Both the position numbers and the translations under genes were made by a program. This document shows, piece after piece, positions 1 through 5,488 of a DNA stretch of 9,647 nt (position 1 is the stretch's first letter; the number at the start of each line of letters is the position of its first letter). Source of the stretch: DATBAT01 sp036271375 (lineage in GTDB: Bacteria; Acidobacteriota; Terriglobia; Terriglobales; Acidobacteriaceae); NCBI GenBank assembly GCA_036271375.1, contig DATBAT010000451.1:1-9647 (forward strand), read 5' to 3'. Below the pieces are notes generated by a model. The model worked only from the letters and a program-made list of their open reading frames with translations, ran no database searches and was not told where the DNA came from.

Positions 1-993
1 CAGCCGCGAATAAATTTCGTTGCGATGTTCAATCAGATATCCCAACGTCGCCAGGCCCGCTGCCATCGCCAGCGGATTCCCCGACAGCGTCCCCGCCTGG
101 TACATCGGTCCTAGCGGCGCAACCAGGTCCATAATCTCCGCCGGTCCACCATAAGCCCCCACCGGCAACCCTCCACCGATGATCTTGCCCAGAGTAGTCA
201 AGTCAGGCTGTACTGCGTAAAGTTCCTGGGCTCCGCCGAGCGCCAGCCGGAACCCGGTCATGACTTCGTCGAAGATCAGCACCGTCCCGTGATACTTGGT
301 GATCTTGCGGAGCGCCTTGAGATATCCCTCCGCCGGAGGCACGCACCCCATATTCCCCACCACCGGCTCGACGATTACGCACGCGATCTGATCTTTAAAT
401 TTCGCAAACGCATGTTCCAGCGCATCGACCGAATTGAACGGCAACGCCAAAGTGAACTGCGTGAACTCCTCGAGAACGCCTGCCGAACCCGGCATCCCGA
501 GCGTCGCCAGCCCGGAGCCAGCCTTTACCAGCAGAGCGTCGGCGTGTCCGTGATAGCAGCCCTCAAACTTCACAATGTATTTGCGCTTGGTATAAGCCCG
601 CGCCAGCCGGATGGCCGACATCGTCGCCTCGGTACCCGAACTTACAAAACGGACTTTTTCGATGTGGGGAAACGCCGCGCCCACCATCTCGGCCAAATCG
701 GCTTCCGCCGGCGTCGACGCGCCGAAACTGGTGCCGTTGCGCGCCGCCTCGATGATCGCCTCGATCACCTCTGGCGCGGCATGCCCCAGAATCAACGGCC
801 CCCACGATCCCAAATACTCTATATATTCGTTGCCGTCAGCGTCCCAGATGCGCGAACCCGCGCCGCGCACGATGAACGGCGCATCGCCGCCAACCGCGCG
901 GAATGCCCGCACCGGCGAATTCACTCCGCCGGGGATCAGTTTCTCCGCGCGCTTCTGCAAACGCCGCGAAATCTCAAGCTTTCTCGGGACCAT
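1..993 (-). CDS. hemL: Glutamate-1-semialdehyde 2,1-aminomutase (N-terminal part, truncated by window edge)
   Basis: This PLP enzyme converts glutamate-1-semialdehyde to 5-aminolevulinate in the cytoplasm, the last step of the C5 route to heme and other tetrapyrroles. The first 331 residues are present; about 100 C-terminal residues lie beyond base 1. Visible family features are the N-terminal IPGGVNSPVRAF segment, the SSGTEATMSAIRLARAYT phosphate-binding region, GCYHGHAD, the IVEPVVGNMG stretch, the DEVMTGFR motif and the PLP lysine in TLGKIIGGGLPVGAYGG (Lys270, equivalent to Lys265 in E. coli). The ATG at 993-991 is forced, since an in-frame TGA lies five codons upstream. No clear Shine-Dalgarno sequence precedes it. 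The gene diverges from the DUF2905 gene. No truncation or missing catalytic residue is seen in the visible part. Confidence 0.97.
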   Translation of the reverse strand, partial: MVPRKLEISRRLQKRAEKLIPGGVNSPVRAFRAVGGDAPFIVRGAGSRIWDADGNEYIEYLGSWGPLILGHAAPEVIEAIIEAARNGTSFGASTPAEADLAEMVGAAFPHIEKVRFVSSGTEATMSAIRLARAYTKRKYIVKFEGCYHGHADALLVKAGSGLATLGMPGSAGVLEEFTQFTLALPFNSVDALEHAFAKFKDQIACVIVEPVVGNMGCVPPAEGYLKALRKITKYHGTVLIFDEVMTGFRLALGGAQELYAVQPDLTTLGKIIGGGLPVGAYGGPAEIMDLVAPLGPMYQAGTLSGNPLAMAAGLATLGYLIEHRNEIYSRL

Positions 994-1080
994 GCCAAGA
1001 ATTCTAATTCACCGGATATTCACCCGGCCGCAACATGCTTGAAACATGCGGCTACTACTCTCGCAACAGTGACATGCCCT

Positions 1081-1126
1081 TCTAACCGGGAGGGTTTAGG
1101 GCAGCTTCGGGGGGCTCCGAGCTGCC
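1081..1126 (+). promoter_or_regulatory. Two consecutive hairpins in the leader of the DUF2905 gene
   Basis: The 155-bp divergent spacer between hemL and the DUF2905 gene holds a strong stem-loop at 1100-1126. GGCAGCTTCGG (1100-1110) pairs with CCGAGCTGCC (1117-1126), with one bulged T and loop GGGGCT, and TTTA follows. Just before it, CTAACC-GGGA-GGGTTTAG (about 1082-1099) can form a smaller stem. The strong hairpin ends 22 nt before the GTG start. I do not recognise a known riboswitch class. It could be an attenuator, an mRNA-stabilising structure or an intergenic repeat. No convincing sigma70 promoter was found here on either strand. Confidence 0.45.
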
Positions 1127-1148
1127 TTTACTCATTTAGAATTGAATC

Positions 1149-1373
1149 GTGGCGGACTTAGGCAAACTACTGGTAGCGTTTGGGTTGTTAATGCTAGTCG
1201 GGGGACTGGTCCTGATCGCGCTGGGACGAGTCAATGTCCCCATCGGCCGCCTGCCCGGTGACATCGTCTACCGCGGCAAGAACGCGACCGTTTATTTCCC
1301 GCTGGTCACGTCGATCCTGCTAAGCGTAGTTCTCTCCGGCGTCTTCTACCTCATCAATCACTTCCGCCGCTAG
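1149..1373 (+). CDS. DUF2905 family small membrane protein
   Basis: A 74-residue integral membrane protein that matches DUF2905 as I know it: an N-terminal hydrophobic helix (about residues 7-25), the conserved GRLPGDIVYRGKN connector (about 33-45), then YFPLVTSILLSVVLSG leading into a second hydrophobic helix (about 48-70) and a short basic tail. Length and layout fit the whole family. The biochemical function is unknown. The GTG at 1149 is the first possible start, because an in-frame TGA lies two codons upstream (1143-1145). No good Shine-Dalgarno sequence is visible, but a hairpin sits 22 nt before it. The stop TAG (1371-1373) overlaps the stop of the convergent DinB-like gene in a shared CTAG. 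Confidence 0.9.
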   Translation: MADLGKLLVAFGLLMLVGGLVLIALGRVNVPIGRLPGDIVYRGKNATVYFPLVTSILLSVVLSGVFYLINHFRR

Positions 1374-1849
1374 CCTTTCCATGCCCCCAGCAATCGCCGA
1401 ACATCGATAATCTGCGCCACGTGATAGGCATTGTGATCGGCCGCCAACAAAACCTGACGCAGCAGCGTCTGTCCATCGCCCCACGGAATCTTCGCCGTTA
1501 GATCTCCCTTCATCGCCAACGCCTCCAGATCTTTTAGGTCCTTGCGAAATTTCTTAATAGTCTTGTCCCAGGCTTTCGCGTCAGGCGGAGCAACCGTCTT
1601 CGGCCAATATCCTTCCGGCCATTTCGGCGACTTATGGTCTTTATTGCGGCTGAATTCCAGGATGTCCCACAGCGCTATGCGCAGATGTTCCACCAGCATC
1701 CACGGAGAATGCGGAAAGCCCTTGGGCTTTTCTCCGCGCAATTTCACCGGAAGCCCTGCGATCGCGTCGTCAAAAGAGGTATGCGCGCTGTTCCCCTTCA
1801 AAGTCTCCACCAATTGTTTGCGTAAAGCCGATTCCAATTTGTCGCTCAT
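1370..1849 (-). CDS. DinB/YfiT-like (DinB_2 type) putative metal-dependent protein
   Basis: A 159-residue protein with the layout of the DinB/YfiT-like four-helix-bundle superfamily. A first helix ends in the PWMLVEHLRIALWDI segment (His55) and a C-terminal helix carries DHNAYHVAQI (His139, His143). These three histidines match the usual divalent metal triad. Members include bacillithiol- and mycothiol-dependent transferases and many uncharacterised proteins, so the substrate cannot be named. I chose the ATG at 1849 (MSDKLES). The frame stays open to 1933, but that extension crosses a REP-like hairpin and does not look coding. The gene is convergent with the DUF2905 gene, and their stops overlap. 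A second DinB-like protein is encoded at 5012-5485; the two share fold features rather than obvious close identity. Confidence 0.86.
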   Translation of the reverse strand: MSDKLESALRKQLVETLKGNSAHTSFDDAIAGLPVKLRGEKPKGFPHSPWMLVEHLRIALWDILEFSRNKDHKSPKWPEGYWPKTVAPPDAKAWDKTIKKFRKDLKDLEALAMKGDLTAKIPWGDGQTLLRQVLLAADHNAYHVAQIIDVRRLLGAWKG

Positions 1850-2168
1850 GTCCGCATTGGATGCAGGAGAAATGTTTCCGGATGAACAATGAATACTCCG
1901 ATGTGGGGCGGGCACTCTTGTCCGCCGGGCCACTGCGTTCAGGTATCCCGCCGGGGTGCGTTATGTTTTGTGTCCATCATCAAGGAATCGCCAGCAATCG
2001 ACTGCTGTCGATGTACATCTGCTGCCGACACGTCGTCACCAAGGCAAACGCGTCTCGCATTCCCGCATCTCTGCACACAAAATGCACCAACTTGAGACCT
2101 TCCCCCTGTGCAAAAAATAAACGCAGGAATCGCACGAATGCGAATGGCCGTATGCACCCGCTTATTCC
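1850..2168. other. Gene-free spacer between the DinB-like gene and the small coiled-coil gene
   Basis: This stretch has short open frames on both strands (for example 1861-2172 plus and 1939-2175 minus), but none has family features, a ribosome binding site or convincing composition. It holds the hairpin repeat at 1901-1926. A second copy of a CCGCCGGG-type sequence (about 1948-1956) follows and may belong to the same dispersed repeat. From about 1970 to 2168 I see no recognisable RNA gene or clear palindrome. It may hold an upstream regulatory region or the decayed remains of a gene. Confidence 0.5.
1901..1926. repeat. REP-like hairpin repeat, copy 1
   Basis: GGCGGGCA (1907-1914) pairs with TGTCCGCC (1919-1926) around the tetraloop CTCT, with one G-T wobble. 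With the leading ATGTGG it matches 21 of 26 positions of the sequence at 8905-8930. The stem is kept with a compensatory change between the copies (see findings). It lies about 50 bp upstream of the DinB-like gene start. It looks like a dispersed extragenic palindrome. On the plus strand it reads as a spurious MWGGHSCPP-type peptide, which I associate with false ORF calls in acidobacterial genomes (from memory, not checked). Confidence 0.6.
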
Positions 2169-2197
2169 TTGACAAACTTTCGGCCCCTGCATAAAGT
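2169..2197 (+). promoter_or_regulatory. Sigma70-type promoter of the small coiled-coil gene
   Basis: A perfect -35 hexamer TTGACA (2169-2174) is followed by a 17-bp spacer and the -10 hexamer TAAAGT (2192-2197, four of six consensus bases). Transcription would start near 2204, giving a leader of about 25 nt before the ATG at 2230. An AGG at 2218-2220 is a weak candidate ribosome binding site, 9 nt upstream of the start. Confidence 0.65.
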
Positions 2198-2229
2198 TCG
2201 ATAAAGTCTTAATACGCAGGTATCAACTT

Positions 2230-2493
2230 ATGAGAAATGTGTACGAAGTGCTTCGGCAAAAGGAACTTGAACTTTCGAAGCTGGAAAAGGAAGTAGAAGC
2301 CTTGCGCGTAGCCGCGCCTCTCCTGTCCGACGACAAAGAGATTGCCGCCGATGCCGCCAACAACAAGCCCACTCTGGCTACTCCGTCGATTCCGTCGCAG
2401 CCCATTCGGATTCCGCAGCCCGCCATCAACCAGACTCCGCAGCCTGCTGCCCGCGCCGCCGGTTGGGAAGACACCGCCAAGCGCTGGCCCTAG
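2230..2493 (+). CDS. Small conserved coiled-coil protein of unknown function
   Basis: An 87-residue soluble protein with no assigned function. Residues 1-32 form an amphipathic, highly charged helix rich in Leu, Glu and Lys (MRNVYEVLRQKELELSKLEK and onward to EVEALR), as expected for a short coiled coil. Residues 33-48 are acidic and Ala-rich, 49-73 form a Pro/Gln/Ile-rich flexible linker, and the protein ends in the distinctive WEDTAKRWP. From memory, this N-terminal MRNVYEVLRQKE signature with a -KRWP end recurs in acidobacterial proteins, but no search was possible. The gene has its own promoter with a perfect -35 and a heptameric palindrome beginning 3 nt after its stop. There is no signal peptide or membrane helix. 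It could be a small scaffold or regulatory subunit; that is a guess. Confidence 0.75.
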   Translation: MRNVYEVLRQKELELSKLEKEVEALRVAAPLLSDDKEIAADAANNKPTLATPSIPSQPIRIPQPAINQTPQPAARAAGWEDTAKRWP

Positions 2494-2496
2494 AAA

Positions 2497-2554
2497 TCAA
2501 GTTTCGGGTTTCTAGTTTCCAGTTTCACGAAACCAGAAACCCGAAACTTGAAAC
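2497..2554. terminator. Heptad-phased palindrome, probable bidirectional terminator
   Basis: A 17-bp perfect inverted repeat (2497-2513 with 2535-2551) plus five inner pairs (GTTTC 2515-2519 with GAAAC 2529-2533) forms a strong hairpin between two convergent genes: the coiled-coil gene ending at 2493 and the TonB-like gene ending at 2561. On the minus strand the stem is followed by TTTCTA, a weak U tract; on the plus strand there is none. The palindrome is built from a strict 7-nt repeat (see findings), so it is both a repeat element and a likely transcription end for the TonB-like gene. Confidence 0.7.
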
Positions 2555-2560
2555 TCGCCT

Positions 2561-3670
2561 CTAGCGCAGGTCTGATCCGTCAGGGTTGTAGTAGAAGTGG
2601 AAGCGCAACGCCAGATACTGCCCGCCGAACTCTGTCGGCAGCGGTGGGAATGGGTTTGACGCGGTAATCCCTCCCCAGGCCGCTCGATCCAGAGAGATGT
2701 CGCCGGAAGGCCCCGTTAACTGAAGTCCCGCAACTTTCCCGTCTTTCAGAATCGCAAACTCAATCGAAACTTTGCCCTTCTTCATCAGCGGTGCCCGTGC
2801 CGCCTCAGGAATCAGGTTGTACCAATTCTGCCGCACGTCGTGCAGTACCCGCGACAGATAAGGACCGAAGTCCACACCCATGGTGTCGCTGAGGACGTCA
2901 AGATTGCCGACCGCCTTTGCCGCCTGGCGGCCCTGGCCAAGACCATAATCGGCATCGGAGTCGCCGCCGTATCCACCGCGGTTGGTTGCCGCCGCTCGCG
3001 CCGCTTGCGCGATGGCTGATCCCGCTGACAAAGAGCCTGTACTGAAATTTGGTTTAGGAGCCGGCTGTTGCGTCTGCAACTTGGCAATTTGATTGGTCGG
3101 CTCGGGCTGTTGCGGCTCTTCGCTTTGCGGCTGTTGCTGCTGCGGCGCTGGAGAAGCTTGCGCAGGCGCAGCCTGAGGTTGCGGCGCTGTGCTCGCCGCA
3201 GGCGATCCTGCCCGCCGGCTGCCCAGCATTTTCTGCAACTCTTTGGTATCGAGCTGCGGCGTCCGCGACATTGCAATGCGGTCTTTGTCGGAAATCTTAT
3301 CGGTCTTCGGCCGCTTGGTGATCTTCTGCATATCTGGAGGCATGTCCAGATAAGTAAGCTGCTTCTGCCGCATCAGGTCATTGGGGCTCACCAGCAGTAC
3401 CTGATGTTGCGGAAACCACTTTTCGAATCGCTTGGAATTCCAAAGCAGAATGATGACGACGAAATGTACGATGACTGACAGCCACAACGACTCTCGCTTG
3501 CGCGAACGCGTGAGGTCATCCTGCAACTGCACCAGCAGAGTGGGAGTGTCATGCAGTTCGGTATAAGCAGATTCCCATCGTCCGCTGTCGTAGAGGTCGC
3601 TTCCATCGAGACGGGGGCCCGTGGGTGGCGGCGCGGCTGGTGCGCCCGGCGGTATTTGCGTTGTCGACAT
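2561..3670 (-). CDS. TonB-family energy transducer-like protein
   Basis: A 369-residue protein with the TonB plan. Residues 1-58 are a Pro-rich, then charged, cytoplasmic segment. About 61-77 (SLWLSVIVHFVVIILLW) is the single membrane helix. About 155-208 is a Pro/Gln/Ala-rich periplasmic spacer (APQPQAAPAQASPAPQQQQP), followed by a Gly/Ala-rich stretch. About 266-369 is a TonB C-terminal domain (YLSRVLHDVRQNWYNLIP, VSIEFAILKDGKVAGLQL, SGDISLDRAAWGGI, FPPLP, LRFHFYYN). TonB proteins pass proton-motive-force energy from ExbB/ExbD to outer-membrane receptors. No exbB/exbD or receptor gene is present here, so the partner is unknown. I prefer the ATG at 3670; an in-frame TTG at 3691 would add seven residues. 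The cytoplasmic part before the helix is much longer than in E. coli TonB. Confidence 0.88.
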   Translation of the reverse strand: MSTTQIPPGAPAAPPPTGPRLDGSDLYDSGRWESAYTELHDTPTLLVQLQDDLTRSRKRESLWLSVIVHFVVIILLWNSKRFEKWFPQHQVLLVSPNDLMRQKQLTYLDMPPDMQKITKRPKTDKISDKDRIAMSRTPQLDTKELQKMLGSRRAGSPAASTAPQPQAAPAQASPAPQQQQPQSEEPQQPEPTNQIAKLQTQQPAPKPNFSTGSLSAGSAIAQAARAAATNRGGYGGDSDADYGLGQGRQAAKAVGNLDVLSDTMGVDFGPYLSRVLHDVRQNWYNLIPEAARAPLMKKGKVSIEFAILKDGKVAGLQLTGPSGDISLDRAAWGGITASNPFPPLPTEFGGQYLALRFHFYYNPDGSDLR

Positions 3671-3978
3671 CGACTGCTTGATTAGAAACAAACCGCTGGC
3701 GATAGTTGCCTAAGATCGCGGCCCAAAGTTCACCCCAACAGAGATTGGCGCTCTGGTGTTTCTATTTTCGCATTTTTGCGCGAATTCAGCGAAAACCCAT
3801 GGTGACGAAGGTGTAGCTTCGGTACCGGCATGGTCAATAATGCGTCGCTATGAAAAGGGTATCGGAAAAAGCCAGCGGGAACGTCAAGAAATGTAAACCC
3901 TAAAGCCACGGATTCCGCCGCATCGACACAGAAAAACGTTCTTGCTTTAGATCAGTGCAAATCCGTGAAAATCAGTGG
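3671..3978. other. Spacer of about 300 bp between the oxidoreductase and TonB-like genes
   Basis: No gene is supported here. From about 3764 to 3798 there is a short inverted repeat (TTTTCGC with GCGAAAA). Bases 3902-3980 hold the CCGTG/CAGTG repeat annotated separately. This spacer should contain the end of the oxidoreductase transcript and the promoter of the TonB-like gene, but I could not pick out convincing -35/-10 hexamers for the latter. Confidence 0.5.
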
Positions 3979-3980
3979 CT
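3902..3980 (-). repeat. Dispersed 10-nt-period repeat with inverted partner, possible terminator of the oxidoreductase gene
   Basis: Three 10-nt units lie head to tail: TAGATCAGTG (3948-3957), CAAATCCGTG (3958-3967) and AAAATCAGTG (3968-3977). The next bases form the oxidoreductase stop codon. About 55 bp away, AGCCACGGATT (3904-3914) is the reverse complement of AATCAGTGGCT (3970-3980) with one mismatch, and its CACGGATT part also matches AATCCGTG (3960-3967) exactly. On the minus-strand transcript this gives a hairpin starting at the stop codon. I recall similar AATCCGTG/ATCAGTGG runs as intergenic repeats in several bacterial phyla. Confidence 0.5.
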
Positions 3981-4977
3981 AAAGCATTTGAGTTAATACT
4001 TTATTGCCATGGCGCTCAATGGTTGAAGTCACATCAAGCGCAAGTTTCAAAGCCCGGCGGCCCTCTTCCAGCGGCACTACTGGAGTAGACCGCGAACGAA
4101 CCGCGTCGATAAACGCGGTGATCTCCGCACGTAGCGGCTCCTCGGCAGTGATAGGCGGCTTGAACATTTTGATCTGCGGATTCGCCGAAGGCGTTCCCGG
4201 CGTCGAAGGATCTCCCACGCTGAACACGATCACGTCCTGCCGCCCGTAATCGAGCGAAACATATTGCTTAGGCTGGAAAAACCGCAGCTTGCGCACCCGC
4301 TCGGTTGAAACCCGGCTAGCAGTCAGGTTGGCCACGCAGCCAGATTCGAATTCCAGGCGAACGTTGGCGATGTCCACTTTGTTCGACAGAATCGGCAAGC
4401 CCACCGCGCGAATCTCTTTCACCGGAGAATTTACGAACGCCAGCACCACGTCGAGATCGTGGATCATCAGGTCGAGCACCACATCCACATCAAGCGACCG
4501 CGGGGTGAAAATGCTGAGCCGGTGAATCTCGAAAAACATGGGCTGAGTAATCAGGGGAAGGGTAGCTCGGACCGCGGGATTAAATCGTTCGAGGTGCCCA
4601 ACCTGTGCGATGCGATTTTTGCCTGCGGCCAGCGCGATCAGTTCGTCGGCTTCCGCCAGCGAAGTAGTCAAAGGCTTTTCGATGAGCACGTCGACGCCAC
4701 AATTCATCAAAGACCGCGCGACTTCCAGATGCGAAACCGTTGGTACCGCTATCGAAGCAGCGCACACTTCGCCGTGAGTCGTTACCAGTTGTTCGACAGA
4801 ACCAAATCCCCGGCAGCCAAACTCCCGCGCAACCACGTCGGCCCGCGCCGGATCGGAATCGACAACCCCCACTAACCGGACAGGTTTGCCCTCGTCCGCC
4901 AACTGTTTGTAAACCCGCGCATGGTTGTGCCCAAACGCGCCAGCGCCAACCACCGCAACCTGAACAAGTTTTTCCAA
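3979..4977 (-). CDS. Gfo/Idh/MocA family NAD(P)-dependent oxidoreductase, candidate GnnA
   Basis: A 332-residue cytoplasmic oxidoreductase. The Rossmann fold starts at once with VAVVGAGAFGHNHA (residues 8-20, GxGxxG) and an acidic residue after beta-2 (Asp40). The family signature EKPLTTS is at 100-106 with Lys101 as the likely catalytic lysine, VGHLERFNPAV is at 126-136, and the substrate-domain motif DLMIHDLDVVL contains His173. Length is normal. It ends a run of lipid A genes. In Acidithiobacillus and Leptospira a protein of this family, GnnA, oxidises C3 of UDP-GlcNAc so that GnnB can aminate it for LpxA. No GnnB-like transaminase is visible here, so GnnA is a hypothesis; another sugar dehydrogenase is possible. 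The start is TTG (4977-4975), supported by GAGGAG (4987-4982) just upstream. It lies 34 bp after the second DinB-like gene. Confidence 0.93.
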   Translation of the reverse strand: MEKLVQVAVVGAGAFGHNHARVYKQLADEGKPVRLVGVVDSDPARADVVAREFGCRGFGSVEQLVTTHGEVCAASIAVPTVSHLEVARSLMNCGVDVLIEKPLTTSLAEADELIALAAGKNRIAQVGHLERFNPAVRATLPLITQPMFFEIHRLSIFTPRSLDVDVVLDLMIHDLDVVLAFVNSPVKEIRAVGLPILSNKVDIANVRLEFESGCVANLTASRVSTERVRKLRFFQPKQYVSLDYGRQDVIVFSVGDPSTPGTPSANPQIKMFKPPITAEEPLRAEITAFIDAVRSRSTPVVPLEEGRRALKLALDVTSTIERHGNKVLTQML

Positions 4978-5011
4978 CGATCTCCTCGAAGCGCTCTGTA
5001 TAGCCCTGTGG

Positions 5012-5485
5012 CTAAGCCTTTTGAAACTTCTTCAGCAGAACGATCTGGCCGCCGTGATAAAGCTCGTGCTGCACAATCCCGCTGAACATGTAATAGAAGT
5101 CGTAGTAGCTTTCCTTCTTCCCGGGTACCCGTTCCTGCAACCGCGAATCCGGAAACGCTGCCACGGTCTTCACTAGTTCATCGTGTGTCCTCATCACGCG
5201 TTCAATCGCGGCCCGCCACGCTGCTTCGCTGGTATCGCTAATCGCGGGGAAATTCTCCTCGTCGCTGAGATTGACCACGTTCCCTTGCGATCGCCGGATT
5301 ACGGCATCATCCCAGGCCGCGATATGCAACAGAATCTCCCAGATACTGTGCGCGTTCGGCACCGGCTTGGCCGCTGCGGTCTTGGCGTCGATACCTTTCA
5401 AGACCTCGAGCACAGCATCGCCCACCCAGGCCTCACCTTCAAACGCCCGGCGAATCTGGTCGGCAAGACGAGCAGATTCAGACAT
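5012..5485 (-). CDS. DinB-family putative metal-dependent protein in the lipid A gene run
   Basis: A 157-residue DinB/YfiT-like four-helix-bundle protein. The probable metal triad is His54 (HSIWEILLHIAAWDD, residues 46-60) with His140 and His144 (GIVQHELYHGGQI, 136-148). This late HxxxHxGQI motif is typical of DinB-superfamily proteins, which include thiol-dependent transferases and many of unknown role. The substrate cannot be named. The start is well supported: ATG at 5485-5483 follows a strong AGGAGG Shine-Dalgarno sequence with 7-nt spacing. Only 3 bp separate it from the lpxI stop, so it is almost certainly cotranscribed with the lipid A genes. Any role in envelope synthesis is inference from position only. 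Confidence 0.87.
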   Translation of the reverse strand: MSESARLADQIRRAFEGEAWVGDAVLEVLKGIDAKTAAAKPVPNAHSIWEILLHIAAWDDAVIRRSQGNVVNLSDEENFPAISDTSEAAWRAAIERVMRTHDELVKTVAAFPDSRLQERVPGKKESYYDFYYMFSGIVQHELYHGGQIVLLKKFQKA

Positions 5486-5488
5486 AGT

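Noticed and set aside
1100..1126. Intrinsic terminator
   Set aside because: It lies between divergent genes with no upstream gene to end on either strand, and only a TTTA follows.
289..1161. Plus-strand open frame of 290 codons
   Set aside because: It is antisense to hemL, Arg/His-rich, with no family features; the minus strand is clearly hemL.
1850..1933. Upstream extension of the DinB-like protein
   Set aside because: The added residues cross the REP-like hairpin and do not fit the fold; ATG 1849 gives a normal length.
1861..2175. Several short frames on both strands in the spacer before 2230
   Set aside because: They overlap one another and a repeat, lack ribosome binding sites and show no family features.
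5012..5485. Frameshifted or broken lipid A gene such as lpxB between lpxI and the oxidoreductase
   Set aside because: The frame is intact, has a strong ribosome binding site and shows the DinB histidine triad; it has no LpxB motifs.
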